Positions 27,701-36,258 of a DNA stretch of 64,000 bases are shown piece after piece. Source of the DNA: an uncultured Rhizobiaceae group bacterium (GTDB lineage Bacteria > Pseudomonadota > Alphaproteobacteria > Rhizobiales > Rhizobiaceae). Within the stretch, counting starts at the first letter, position 1; each line of letters starts with the position of its first letter. The stretch covers positions 1 through 64,000 of the forward strand of contig CALGMR010000009.1 in NCBI GenBank assembly GCA_937958815.1, in the 5' to 3' direction. The translations under genes and the position numbers were made by a program. The notes under the pieces are model-generated. The model searched no databases, was not told where the DNA came from, and saw only the letters and a program-made list of their open reading frames with translations.

Positions 27701-27804
27701 GCTTGGAAGTAAGCAATCGTGCGTTCACCGCGGCGATCGTTTTCGACCAAGACTTTACGAAGTTTCAAATTGTCATAACTCAGTGGTTTCAACATTCTTC
27801 TCAT
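24781..27804 (-). CDS. Hybrid sensor histidine kinase with two PAS domains, receiver and HPt
   Basis: The product has 1007 residues. About six membrane segments span residues 28-210, followed by a short coiled coil, PAS domains at about 235-350 and 360-475, and HisKA with the phospho-acceptor His507 in MMSHEIRTPLNG. The ATPase domain ends near 730. A receiver (LLLAEDN, LMDVSMPEMDG) spans about 740-860 and an HPt domain (ATHGLKGVSGTFGA) about 910-990. The phosphorelay His-Asp-His would feed the partner NtrC-type regulator, to which it is coupled by a 4-base overlap. An internal ATG at 27795 has a better Shine-Dalgarno and may be the real start. The signal sensed is unknown; PAS domains without visible heme residues give no clue. 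Confidence 0.9.
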   Translation of the reverse strand: MRRMLKPLSYDNLKLRKVLVENDRRGERTIAYFQALIAVIVFGFHLVSASNNQWSSFSSLTIGIATCILLLCVVRFGLASRPKLPKFWLNVLTVVDGCFIFALIISYSYAYDLPVASSLKAPSIIFLVLYTASRVFKLDPVAIAIAGATVLCGWFLLIFYAVINGAVLTQSYRDHVTTNKLLVGANIEMAVGFAAVTIVLIATSIYARRILANTADIEELEAAKAEAESMAVRHAALFESSTDGILVVDELGVIERVNKSLENMFGYPAAELVGNSVATLMSSENAMKLAQDIASFQQGGTARLIGTPFESDGRHADGNSFPIELSISDFKVAGKQHFTGIVRDISNRVTAAENERAALAKFEEVVTSALDAIVVIDEEGLIVEFNPAAEEIFGFKSSDVIGRDMGQTIVPTHHRDAHRNGMKHYLKTGEGPVLNQRIEIDAVTADGRSILIELAIKDREYPDGRLFFGYMRDITEKKAQEQELIEAKDRAEVANRAKASFLAMMSHEIRTPLNGVLGILTLLSDSVKDPENSNLVATARRSGKSLLAIINDILDFSKLEAGKLDLEVGSFHTDILVDSVHSLVRQQANQKSLNLTFNVDDDVPSILEGDQDRIRQILLNLVWNAVKFTDDGGVDVRLENIGSTRKSRIRFSVTDTGVGVPAGRENELFAEFATIDPSYARKFGGTGLGLSICKALTEAMGGDIGYTANKPAGSVFWFELPLDEGDEKSIGDDDISEVGKDVLQDLNSVRLLLAEDNVTNQLVVGNILERLGCVVDIVSTGQEAIDGILARPYDAILMDVSMPEMDGITATKIIRQLDGHARNTPIIALTAYALDEDRQRVLAAGMNDFVAKPISRIELARAIARQVSGKDYAAENHSLDEKNTSSLFDEDVLMGILSDMDEETVAKIVVEFEKDIRRHLKDLSESVESNDEKLFERATHGLKGVSGTFGATELSRLTSEANAKVRNNDVGSAFAMKDEIETLAIGTIDSVEKRFGSTQKNSDEATK

Positions 27805-28248
27805 TCAACACTCAACAAGTGCTTGATCGTATCATTTACAAGATTCAAAAACATTAATCGGCGGACGCAATGCGCACTGCTAGTTTGATACTTTCAATTT
27901 CATATTGATGTCCAATATCAACAATCTCTAGAACAAAGGGGTCACGTGAAAAGCCAATAATTTACTAATACGACGAATGTCCGGTCTATGAAATTGACCT
28001 GAATTTTCATAGCTCCCATCTCACCTAGTTGGTTCAAGAAATACAAATGTTCTCAATGTCAACTGTAGGCCGCGTGCGTATCCGTCGGGGGCGTTTCGAG
28101 GGGCTCACCATTGGTCGGATCGGCTTGCGGGCAAGGTCTATTGATTAGAAACCCCAATTTCTCAGGGACTGCTTTTGACGGAAATACACGCTCAAAGATC
28201 TCAAACTTTTGAGCGGCCTATGAAATGAAATTCGAAATTTAAATGCAT
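27805..28248. other. Non-coding interval between the kinase and tctA
   Basis: This interval is about 440 bases, AT-rich near the kinase start, which is presumably its promoter. CGCTCAAA / TTTGAGCG (28189-28215) forms a stem close to the tctA stop but lacks a T run. I see no gene or mobile element in it. Confidence 0.5.
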
Positions 28249-29784
28249 CTAGTCTGCTTCAGCAGCATTTTTGGTTTTGTTTCGAAGCCGACCAAACAGT
28301 GGTGACAACATTGGAACAAATAGACACGCTGCGGCAATGAGCAGTATGGTCAGAGTCAAATTACGTTCCCAAAGGAAAGACCAAGAGTCATTGTTGATCA
28401 ACAAAGCACGACGTAAATTTTCTTCCATCATGCCACCCAAAATAAACCCAAGGATCATGGGTGCTAGTGAGAATGATAAGAGACGCAACAGTGTTGCACA
28501 AAGCCCAAACAGCACCATCAATTGGATATCAAACGTGTTGAACGACACGAAATAAACGCCGATGAGCGAAAAAAATAAAATCAAAGGTAACAAAAATCGT
28601 GCGGGAATGGCCAACACACGTGCGATGTAAGGTATGAGTGGTAGGTTCAATACCAACAGAATGATGTTGCCGAGCCACATGGAGACAATTACCGACCAGA
28701 ATACATCTGGCTGATCGATGTAAAGGCGCGGACCTGGTTGAATGCCATAGCCAATAAGGGCGCCAAGCATAATTGCAGTGGTTCCAGAGCCGGGAATGCC
28801 AAGCGTCAAAAGCGGTACGAATGAACCGGTCGCAGCAGCATTGTTTGCGGTTTCAGGCGCAGACAATCCGCGCACAGATCCCTTGCCGAACAGCTTTCCC
28901 TTTTCTGCTCCCGCAATGCGTTGCTCTGTGCCATATGCAAGGAAGCTTGCAATTGTTGCACCTGCACCTGGCAAAACACCTATGAGAAAACCAAGGACAG
29001 AAGATCGACCGATGACCGGAGCCATCTCCCTCACTTCTTCTTTGCTGACCTTCATAGACCCCAGTTTAGCAGCAGCCTTACGCTCTTCCTCGCGTTTGGA
29101 TTCATCTACTTTCTTGATTATCGCCATCAATGCCTCGGACAAAGCGAACGTAGCCATGACGAGCAATAGAAATGAAATGCCGTCGACAAGGTCAATCATG
29201 CCCAATGTAAAACGCGGAACGCCAACAGTTTGATCTGTGCCCACCGTAGACAACATAAGTCCAACGACTGTCATGAGCAGAGCTTTGAGAACCTCACCTT
29301 TGCCAGCAAAGGCGGCAACTGCGGACAGACCCAGAACCATGAGGGCAAAGTAGTCTGTTGAATGGAACGACAGCGACACAGACGCCAAGTATGGAGCAGC
29401 TATTAGGAGTAAGAGCGCTGCGATGACGCCTCCAGAAAACGAAGAATATGCAGCAATGGCCAAAGCTTTACCCGCTTTGCCAGACTTTGCCATGGGATAT
29501 CCATCGAATGATGTCGCAACTGTGGAAGCAACACCGGGCGCATTGATTAAAATGGATGATGTAGAACCACCGAAAATCGCACCGTAATAAACAGCTGCCA
29601 TCAGGATGATGCCAGCAGAAGGTTCAAGACTTGCTGCAATTGGGATCATCAAGGCAATCGCTGACATTGGCCCAAGACCGGGCAGCATGCCGATAAATGT
29701 GCCCACCAAGCACCCCATGATCACAAAAGCTATATTTTGGAGTGTGAATGCAGTCGCAAGACCAATTAAGATACCTTCAAACAT
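28249..29784 (-). CDS. tctA: Tripartite tricarboxylate transporter, large permease TctA
   Basis: This 511-residue multi-span membrane protein has the TctA signatures GMLPGLGPMSAIALMIP near residue 35 and FLIGVLPGAGATIASFLAYGTEQ near 260. TctA forms the cation-coupled channel for citrate or related carboxylates delivered by the periplasmic TctC. It starts 4 bases after the tctB stop, and the order C-B-A is classical. The substrate cannot be read from the permease. Confidence 0.95.
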   Translation of the reverse strand: MFEGILIGLATAFTLQNIAFVIMGCLVGTFIGMLPGLGPMSAIALMIPIAASLEPSAGIILMAAVYYGAIFGGSTSSILINAPGVASTVATSFDGYPMAKSGKAGKALAIAAYSSFSGGVIAALLLLIAAPYLASVSLSFHSTDYFALMVLGLSAVAAFAGKGEVLKALLMTVVGLMLSTVGTDQTVGVPRFTLGMIDLVDGISFLLLVMATFALSEALMAIIKKVDESKREEERKAAAKLGSMKVSKEEVREMAPVIGRSSVLGFLIGVLPGAGATIASFLAYGTEQRIAGAEKGKLFGKGSVRGLSAPETANNAAATGSFVPLLTLGIPGSGTTAIMLGALIGYGIQPGPRLYIDQPDVFWSVIVSMWLGNIILLVLNLPLIPYIARVLAIPARFLLPLILFFSLIGVYFVSFNTFDIQLMVLFGLCATLLRLLSFSLAPMILGFILGGMMEENLRRALLINNDSWSFLWERNLTLTILLIAAACLFVPMLSPLFGRLRNKTKNAAEAD

Positions 29785-29788
29785 CGCA

Positions 29789-30247
29789 CTAACCTCTTAA
29801 AAACCATGGCAAGGGCGCGACGTAGACACTCAATCCAAAATTCATCAAAGCCCAAAAGGCGACGACCAACGGAATGGCTACCAGCGCTAGTTTTACAACA
29901 TTGCGCTCCCCAAGAAAGGCGAAACCAGCCATGAGAAATACAGATGTTGAAAATAGAAACCCCAGTGGTCGAACCGTAAGTCCATAAACGGACATCAGTG
30001 CCAGAAATGCCAAACCAAGCGGCCAATTCAACTCTGAGAGGTTTAGCCGTTCTTTGTTACTTGGAAAAATCACAATAAGAAAGGAAAGACAGACCCCAAG
30101 CACTGCCAAAACCTGCGGAATAGAACGGGGGGTAAATGCTTGGTTCGCTTGAAATGGCAACATGCGTATGTCGTAAATTTTCCAGCTGTAAAACAAACAG
30201 AATGCCAGCAGCAGCAGCCCACCGATGCGCTCTTTGGTCAAAAACAT
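29789..30247 (-). CDS. tctB: Tripartite tricarboxylate transporter, small subunit TctB
   Basis: The product has 152 residues with four membrane helices (GGLLLLAFCLFYSW, VLAVLGVCLSFLIV, and two more). The start MFLTKERIGG at 30247 fits the family better than an in-frame GTG 24 bases upstream. TctB is the small membrane partner of TctA. A terminator-like hairpin separates it from tctC. Confidence 0.9.
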   Translation of the reverse strand: MFLTKERIGGLLLLAFCLFYSWKIYDIRMLPFQANQAFTPRSIPQVLAVLGVCLSFLIVIFPSNKERLNLSELNWPLGLAFLALMSVYGLTVRPLGFLFSTSVFLMAGFAFLGERNVVKLALVAIPLVVAFWALMNFGLSVYVAPLPWFLRG

Positions 30248-30298
30248 GTTTCCATTTCCCCATCTCGGCACTTTAAGTCAGTCAATTTGTCAAAGGTT

Positions 30299-30333
30299 AA
30301 AAAAATGCCGGGCCAGTGGAACCGACCCGGCAT
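30299..30333 (-). terminator. Strong hairpin with T run between tctC and tctB
   Basis: On the minus strand ATGCCGGG and CCCGGCAT form an eight-pair stem followed by TTTTTTAA, 26 bases past the tctC stop. It should end most transcripts after the binding-protein gene and let some read on into tctBA, giving more TctC than permease. Confidence 0.88.
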
Positions 30334-30358
30334 CTCATATTCGAAGTTTCACCTAGGC

Positions 30359-31333
30359 CTAAAGAAAGCCGAGTTCTTTCATCAGACCGCCGATTTGTTC
30401 TTCCTGACCTTCGAGGAACTTCACAAAATCTGCGTCTGCGTTGAAGATATCAACCCAACCGTTACGGTCACGAACTGTGGCCCATTCTGGTGTGTCATAC
30501 ATCTTTTTCAAAGCAGAAATGTAAGCTTGCTTTTTATCATCAGGCAGACCTGGTGCTGCAAAGAAGCCGCGCCAGTTCACAAAGCTTGTCCCTTTAGAGC
30601 CCGCTTCATCGCAGGTAGGAACTGAATCCATTGCAGCAACACGTTTATCCGAAGTCACGCAGAGGATCTTCACCTCGCCTTGGCGTGCCAATTCAATCGC
30701 TTCACCGAAACCAGTTGCGAGTGCTTTAATTTCACCTGACAAAAGGCCAGCCATAGCTTTGCCACCAGCATCATAAGGAATGTATTTGACTTTGGTTGCA
30801 TCTGTTCCTGCATTTTTCATCACAAGCGCCGCGATCAAGTGGTCCATGCCACCTGCAACGGAGCCACCACCTACGGCGACGTTTGTTGGGTCCGCCTTGT
30901 AAGCAGCGACCAGACCATTCAGATCTGAAAGGTCTGAGTTTTTACCAACAACGATTGCGCCATAGTCGCCGATTGTTCCTGCGATCGGTGTAAGATCACG
31001 GAAAGACTGCGGAAACACTTTCGTCAAAGAACGGATCACGATTGGTGTGGAATTCACCATCAATGTCCCTTGGTCTTTGGTTTCAATGATATGGGCAATC
31101 GCTTTACCGCCACCACCGCCGGACATATTTTCATAAGACGCTGCACCAACAAGACCAGACTTGGTAAGAGCTTCGCCCGTTCCGCGAGCTGTTCCATCCC
31201 AGCCGCCACCAGCACCACCGGGGATTAGAAATTTCATTTCGCCAACAACCTGATGGCCATCAGCACTTGCAATTGTGTGCGCGCCGAACACAACCGCACT
31301 TGCGGCCAAGGCCACTTTCAACATTTTCAACAT
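30359..31333 (-). CDS. tctC: Tripartite tricarboxylate transporter, periplasmic binding protein TctC
   Basis: The 324-residue protein starts MLKMLKVALAASAVV, with a signal peptide ending at ASA about residue 24. The start at 31333 is chosen because GGGAGG lies 6 bases upstream. FLIPGGAGGGWDGTARGTGEAL is the typical ligand loop of the TctC/Bug family, and VGGGSVAGGMDH follows. It binds a carboxylate in the periplasm for TctAB. Regulation is probably by the TctDE pair encoded upstream. Confidence 0.93.
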   Translation of the reverse strand: MLKMLKVALAASAVVFGAHTIASADGHQVVGEMKFLIPGGAGGGWDGTARGTGEALTKSGLVGAASYENMSGGGGGKAIAHIIETKDQGTLMVNSTPIVIRSLTKVFPQSFRDLTPIAGTIGDYGAIVVGKNSDLSDLNGLVAAYKADPTNVAVGGGSVAGGMDHLIAALVMKNAGTDATKVKYIPYDAGGKAMAGLLSGEIKALATGFGEAIELARQGEVKILCVTSDKRVAAMDSVPTCDEAGSKGTSFVNWRGFFAAPGLPDDKKQAYISALKKMYDTPEWATVRDRNGWVDIFNADADFVKFLEGQEEQIGGLMKELGFL

Positions 31334-31423
31334 AGGTTTCCTCCCAAGGAATTTCTGCTCGACAAATTGCGAACATGATTCAGTTGAGCAAACCAACCTG
31401 ACGTGAAGCTGACAATTGAGATT

Positions 31424-32488
31424 TTATTCGCCACGAAGGCTTTTGTTCCAGCGTTTAATGAATCGAGCTCGTTTCACTTGGTCAAGATAAGCAACTAACC
31501 CTGGGCCAATAGTTATGGGACGCAGACGCGTGCCAAATTTCTTTCTAAAGGCGGACGCTGTGTTGTCACTTGCCACTGATGGATGGACAGCAGGCAATTT
31601 CATTTGGTTCGCCATTATGGTCTGCCCCGTCTCGGACATGATGAACGCCAACATGTCTTTACCCAGTTCAGGTTCTTTTGCTGATCTAGTGACAAGAGCG
31701 GTTCGCGACATCACAACTGTATAGTCTTCTGGCAAAACTATACCTAATTCTGGATTTGTCGCTGCCCACGCCTCTGCATACGACCCCAATATATTATACC
31801 CAATGGCCAACCGGCCATCACTGACACGCTCCAAAATAGAAGAAGAGTTGGAATACAATTTTACACCGGCAATCCCGAATGCATTGATAAGCTTCCAAAG
31901 ATCGCGATCATGCTCTGTGTCTCGTGCTAGAAAAAGAAAGCCTAAACCCGATTGCTCGATGTCATAAGTGCCAATGCGTCCAAAAAACTGATCGTTTGAT
32001 TGCTCCAGCAAAGAGATCAACTCGGTTCGGTTTTTGGGCGGCTCTTTCCCTTCAAAACTAGGCTTGTGATAAACGAAAACCGAAGGTTCAAACGTCAGGC
32101 CAAACGCACTTTTTTGCCACATGGCCCATTTTGGCCAGTTGGTCGGGACTGCTGATACAGACTGCGCATATCCATCATTGGCGAGCTTCACCTGAAGATC
32201 CATAGCAGAAGAAAACAGTAAATCAGCTGTTGGTTTTCCACTATCTGATTCTTCGATAGTGCGTTCGTAAATCTCAAGTGTCTGAAGATCGTGGTAGTAA
32301 ATTTCTACACTTGGACGAAGCTTTTGATATGCTTCCAACAATGGTTTGGAAACATCCTCATCTAAAGAAGAATAGATTGTGAGAGACTTCGTGTTTTCTG
32401 AACTGAGCGCGGGAAACAACGTTTGGGCCGTAGAAAAACTTGACAGCGAAGCCAGAGCGACGATGAATGCAAATAGGCGCTTGATCAT
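31424..32488 (-). CDS. Periplasmic solute-binding protein of the iron(III)/AfuA-like class
   Basis: The 354-residue protein starts MIKRLFAFIVALASLSSFSTAQ, with a clear signal peptide; an ATG five codons upstream is less likely. The body (LTIYSSLDEDVSKPLLEAYQ, ADLLFSSAMDLQVKLANDGYAQ) matches type 2 periplasmic binding proteins related to FbpA/AfuA. No ABC permease or ATPase is nearby. It is divergent from tctD by 72 bases and codirectional with tctC. Similar proteins are often found beside TctDE, where they may present the signal to the kinase. Confidence 0.8.
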   Translation of the reverse strand: MIKRLFAFIVALASLSSFSTAQTLFPALSSENTKSLTIYSSLDEDVSKPLLEAYQKLRPSVEIYYHDLQTLEIYERTIEESDSGKPTADLLFSSAMDLQVKLANDGYAQSVSAVPTNWPKWAMWQKSAFGLTFEPSVFVYHKPSFEGKEPPKNRTELISLLEQSNDQFFGRIGTYDIEQSGLGFLFLARDTEHDRDLWKLINAFGIAGVKLYSNSSSILERVSDGRLAIGYNILGSYAEAWAATNPELGIVLPEDYTVVMSRTALVTRSAKEPELGKDMLAFIMSETGQTIMANQMKLPAVHPSVASDNTASAFRKKFGTRLRPITIGPGLVAYLDQVKRARFIKRWNKSLRGE

Positions 32489-32560
32489 AAATTGTTCCAA
32501 CACAAGTGGCTTGGTTTCACAAAGCCCGCTTCAGCATAGGGACTTAATTCGGAAAGAACT

Positions 32561-33226
32561 ATGCGTATATTGCTGGTTGAGGACAATCAAAAATTGGGAG
32601 CTGGACTAAAGAGTTTGCTTGATGCCAGTTACGCTGTTGACCATGTGGAGTGTGGCGAGGATGCATTGTTTGCTTCACGTTCCCATTCATATGATCTCGT
32701 TATTCTAGATTTGAGCTTACCTGATATGGACGGACTTTCAGTGTTGCGCGAATTGCGTGGACAAAAACAAATTTGCCCCGTCCTCATCCTCACAGCACGT
32801 GACAAAATGGATGATCGCATCACGGGTCTTGATCTTGGCGCTGATGACTACATGACAAAACCATTTGACTTTCCAGAGTTGGAAGCGCGCATTAGAGCAT
32901 TGTTGCGTCGTGTCTCCATGGAAAAAACATCCTTATTGCAAATGGGGGCAATCAGCTTTGACCTGCGCAATAATACGGTGTCAGCAAATGATATAACTCT
33001 TGAAATTTCAGCGCGTGAGAGCATGGTTTTGCGTGCGCTCATGATGGCCAACGGCAGATTGCTTTCCAAAGCACAAATATTAGATGCGATCACCAGATTT
33101 GATGATGAAGTGAGTGAAAATGCGGTAGAACAATACATTAGCCGTTTGCGCAAAAAACTGTTGCCACATGGCTTGTGCATTCATTCAGCGCGTGGACTTG
33201 GCTATCACTTAGATGAGAGCAAATGA
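32561..33226 (+). CDS. tctD: OmpR-family response regulator TctD
   Basis: The 221-residue protein has a receiver domain with the acidic pair in LLVEDN, the phospho-acceptor in LVILDLSLPDMDG (about Asp51) and GADDYMTKPF. A winged-helix DNA-binding domain follows (AVEQYISRLRKKL, IHSARGLGYHL). The stop overlaps the kinase start by 4 bases. With TctE it should control the adjacent tctCBA genes in response to the carboxylate. Confidence 0.9.
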   Translation: MRILLVEDNQKLGAGLKSLLDASYAVDHVECGEDALFASRSHSYDLVILDLSLPDMDGLSVLRELRGQKQICPVLILTARDKMDDRITGLDLGADDYMTKPFDFPELEARIRALLRRVSMEKTSLLQMGAISFDLRNNTVSANDITLEISARESMVLRALMMANGRLLSKAQILDAITRFDDEVSENAVEQYISRLRKKLLPHGLCIHSARGLGYHLDESK

Positions 33227-34635
33227 AAAAGAAACTTGCGCTTATTTCGCGAACGTCTCTTCGCGGGCAGTTGTTTTTATGGTTGTTAGGGCCACTCTTC
33301 CTCATTGGTGTAATTGCCATCTATGATGGCTATCGGGCGGCCAGGCAAACCGCTGATTCAGTGTCAGACCGGGTTCTTTCAGGTTCTGCACTGGCTATTG
33401 CAGAACGTGTATTTGTCAATGAAGACAATGCTCTGGAAGTCGATATTCCCTATGTTGCATTGCAGATGCTCACATCCTCAGAAGATGATCGTGTGTTTTA
33501 TCGCATCGAAGACGCCAAAGGAGATTTTGTTACTGGGTATCGTGGGTTATCGGTGCCAAAAAGTCAGCTTGTACTGGATGAGATTTTATTCACGACGGGT
33601 GTGTTTCGGGGGGCAGCGATCCGCATTGCAAGCTATACGGGCGCTGCAGCATCCAATACCAAATCGCTAGGATTCCGGGTCATAATTGCCGAAACAACCA
33701 ATGCGAGGTCGGCAATTGCACAGTCCATTCTTGTTAGATCACTTTTGCGCCAAGCAGCTCTCTTGATTGCTGCTGCCATTTTAGTTTTGGTGGTTGTCAC
33801 GCGCGCATTGCAACCACTGCAAAAGGTAGAGGAGGCAATTGGCCGTCGAAGTGCAGATGATGTGCGACCAATCGAACACCAAGTTCCTGATGAAGTTCAA
33901 GGCTTGGTGTCAACGATCAACCAATTGGTGAACCGTTTCGCTTCCTCGATTAAAGCATTGGAGAACTTTACATCGAATACAAGCCATCAATTCAGAACCC
34001 CTTTAGCACTTATAAAAACGCACCTTGAAGTGGCTGTGCGAGAGAAAGATCAAGACAAAAGCTCAGAAGCAATTCGCCAGGCTCACACTGCTGTTGGGGA
34101 TGCTGAGCGACTCATGGCTCAATTGTTGCTGTTGGCACGTTTAGATGCTGTCTCGAAAGAAGAGATCCAAGCAGCGACCTGTGATTTAACAGCTGTTGCG
34201 CGTGAAGTATGCGAAGAGTTCTTCTTACGCTTATCCCATTCCGCCAACGAAAACATCGACCTTGGCTTTGAAGGGGCCGAGCCCGTCTGGGTATTTGCAG
34301 ACCAAACGCTGGTTCAAGAAGTAGTGCGGAACCTTATCGACAACGCCATCAAGCACGGTGGTAAAACCACAAAAATTGATGTGAACGTCAGCCGCCAACA
34401 AGACAATGGCGTGCTGTTTGTTAACGACAACGGAAATGGTTTTGATCCCAAATTTGTCACTGCAAACACAGCAGATGTAAGCATCTCTACCAACACTTCT
34501 ATTGGCAAAGGCACAGGCATAGGTTTGTCTATCGTTAAAGAAATCGTCGAATTGTTTGGTGGAAAATTGACAGCATCAAAAACCACTCACGCCACTGGGA
34601 TGGTTATGAAGGCAGCTTTCAAACTTACCAAATGA
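33223..34635 (+). CDS. tctE: Sensor histidine kinase TctE
   Basis: The 470-residue protein has a membrane span at about 20-38, a periplasmic domain to about residue 165, a second span (LLIAAAILVLVVVTRAL), HAMP-like sequence, HisKA with FTSNTSHQFRTPLALIKTHLEVA, and an ATPase domain with VVRNLIDNAIKHGG and GTGIGLSIVKEIVELFGG. This is the TctE subgroup layout. It senses external tricarboxylate directly or through the neighbouring binding protein. Confidence 0.9.
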   Translation: MKKKLALISRTSLRGQLFLWLLGPLFLIGVIAIYDGYRAARQTADSVSDRVLSGSALAIAERVFVNEDNALEVDIPYVALQMLTSSEDDRVFYRIEDAKGDFVTGYRGLSVPKSQLVLDEILFTTGVFRGAAIRIASYTGAAASNTKSLGFRVIIAETTNARSAIAQSILVRSLLRQAALLIAAAILVLVVVTRALQPLQKVEEAIGRRSADDVRPIEHQVPDEVQGLVSTINQLVNRFASSIKALENFTSNTSHQFRTPLALIKTHLEVAVREKDQDKSSEAIRQAHTAVGDAERLMAQLLLLARLDAVSKEEIQAATCDLTAVAREVCEEFFLRLSHSANENIDLGFEGAEPVWVFADQTLVQEVVRNLIDNAIKHGGKTTKIDVNVSRQQDNGVLFVNDNGNGFDPKFVTANTADVSISTNTSIGKGTGIGLSIVKEIVELFGGKLTASKTTHATGMVMKAAFKLTK

Positions 34636-35194
34636 TGCTCACGATCTATACGAAAACAGATTGAACTCTCAATTTTTTGTTTTCCGCGGTTCGAACCGCC
34701 CAACCTCGCCCCGCTGTACAATCACGATGTCCGCATCTCAATCATCTATGACCCTGAAGCTTGGTTACAGCGAAATGGAGGCTTTAGCGAAATCGATCCA
34801 GATTTTGGATAGTTACTGGAATGTCGGCAATGGCCTGAAATTGCCATGTAGCCCCCTGCCCGATGGAATGGTGCAAGGGTCCGTTATGCGCCCAGGTTAG
34901 GTATTGCCGATTGAAATCGGACTTCCCGTTTGCGGACATTAAATCCGAAGACAGATTACGTGACCGACGAAAGCACAGTTTTCAGCTTCAAGTGGGCGCT
35001 AGCAGCCCTCCACCAGTTTGTGAAGTTCACACTAAATTTCTCAGAAACGGACACTAAGTGTCAATGATATCGACGGAGCTGCAATCTCTCCACAAAGCCC
35101 ATAGTCCTTGAATTCTGCATGTCGCTAATGGAATTGCCGTAAAAATGTGAAATTGCAAACACTTGTTTTTTTTAAAGAGCGAAATCGCCTGCAA
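34636..35194. other. Non-coding interval with dispersed-repeat remnant
   Basis: About 560 bases contain no convincing frame. They include a 57-base sequence (34837-34893) repeated at 47698-47754. The rest has the look of decayed intergenic repeat DNA. Confidence 0.6.
34837..34893 (+). repeat. 57-base dispersed repeat, copy 1
   Basis: It shares 52 of 57 bases with 47698-47754 by hand alignment without gaps, centred on TAGCCCCCTGCCCGA and GGGTCCGTTATGCGCCC. It lies between genes in both cases. Confidence 0.8.
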
Positions 35195-36088
35195 TTATTC
35201 ACCCAAGCGTTTGCGTAAGCCCTCTACAAATTTTGCTGCTGCCACGGGTAAAGTTCGGTTTCGCAATTGGCCTACAAACAGGAAGCCAGGTTCTATTTCA
35301 GTTTCTGCCATAGGTGTGCTGATGAGCCGGTCTTTGGTGTGAAACTGGCTGATCCCTATCGGGATCGCAAATGACAATCCACCACCTTCCATTGCGATCC
35401 GTTCCAGAAATGCGGGGTCATTTGATTCAATGGCGGGGTCGCACCGCAGCCCTTTTTTGACAGCTGCATTTTCAATCAGTTCCCGAACGCCTTCACCGCG
35501 TTTAGAAAGCAGAAGGTCGTATTTTGTGCACTCGCTCAATCGAATAATTTCATCCTGCGCAAGCGGATGCTGCCGGCTCATGACGCAATGTACATTCTGC
35601 TGGCTGTGAATGAGGGTGTGCACTTCAGAGAGTTTGGTGGGTTGAAACACAACAATGAGGTCGGCATGATGATCGACCAATTGTTGCTCCACATCTTCAC
35701 GGTTCATTGCATTCACATCAAATGTGACACCAGGAAATTGCTTTCGATAATCTGCAATTGCGGTGGGTAGAAAGTAACGGGTAACCTCACGCGTTGCCGC
35801 AATGCGCACATGGCCGCTGCGCATACCCATGAGATCCGCAATACTGGAACGCACACGTTCAAGGTCAGCGCGCTGCTTGCGGGTGTGTTGGATGAAGATC
35901 TCACCAGCAATGTTGAGCCGCACACCATTTGAGTGCCGCTCGAAAAGTTCCACCCCAAGTTCTTCTTCCATTGAGATAATGCGTCGGTTGAGCGCCGAAG
36001 CTGTGATGGCAAGTTCTTCGGCAGCAGAGCGGATTGATCCGTGTTTGGCGACTGTCTCAAAATAAATAAGTGGCAGCGTATGGCGCAT
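35195..36088 (-). CDS. LysR-family transcriptional regulator
   Basis: The 297-residue protein has an N-terminal winged helix-turn-helix (YFETVAKHGSIRSAAEELAITASALNRRI, residues about 9-40) and a C-terminal type 2 periplasmic-binding-like effector domain. It is divergent from nrtA, with a perfect palindrome between them (36114-36136). This suggests it controls itself and perhaps the nitrate operon, though LysR neighbours are often unrelated. The effector is unknown. Confidence 0.88.
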   Translation of the reverse strand: MRHTLPLIYFETVAKHGSIRSAAEELAITASALNRRIISMEEELGVELFERHSNGVRLNIAGEIFIQHTRKQRADLERVRSSIADLMGMRSGHVRIAATREVTRYFLPTAIADYRKQFPGVTFDVNAMNREDVEQQLVDHHADLIVVFQPTKLSEVHTLIHSQQNVHCVMSRQHPLAQDEIIRLSECTKYDLLLSKRGEGVRELIENAAVKKGLRCDPAIESNDPAFLERIAMEGGGLSFAIPIGISQFHTKDRLISTPMAETEIEPGFLFVGQLRNRTLPVAAAKFVEGLRKRLGE

Positions 36089-36113
36089 GTTGGAATTTTT
36101 CCAATGAAATTAG

Positions 36114-36136
36114 TGCGATGCATTTTTTGCATCGCA
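36114..36136. promoter_or_regulatory. Perfect inverted repeat between lysR and nrtA
   Basis: TGCGATGCA, five T, TGCATCGCA: nine-base perfect arms starting 26 bases upstream of the LysR start and ending 123 bases before nrtA. It contains ATGCA-N5-TGCAT, compatible with a LysR-type T-N11-A box. The binding protein is not established. Confidence 0.6.
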
Positions 36137-36258
36137 TACTGTATTTTTTAGCAGCAGACAACAACGCTTCGTTTTGTTGAATTCTCGGCGTTCCGAGCTG
36201 GAACCAAGAATCATCGACTTCCTCCCAGTCGTCGCAACAAGAACAAAGAGAGATAAAC

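Noticed and set aside
28189-28215. Eight-pair hairpin downstream of tctA
   Set aside because: It has no T run on either side and a weak AT-rich stem, so it was not called as a terminator.
36137-36258. Sigma-54 promoter or NasT-type leader before nrtA
   Set aside because: There is no TGGC-N7/8-TTGC element. The small hairpins present (CAACA...TGTTG, CTCGG CGTT CCGAG) lack the expected hexaloop pair and a T-run terminator.
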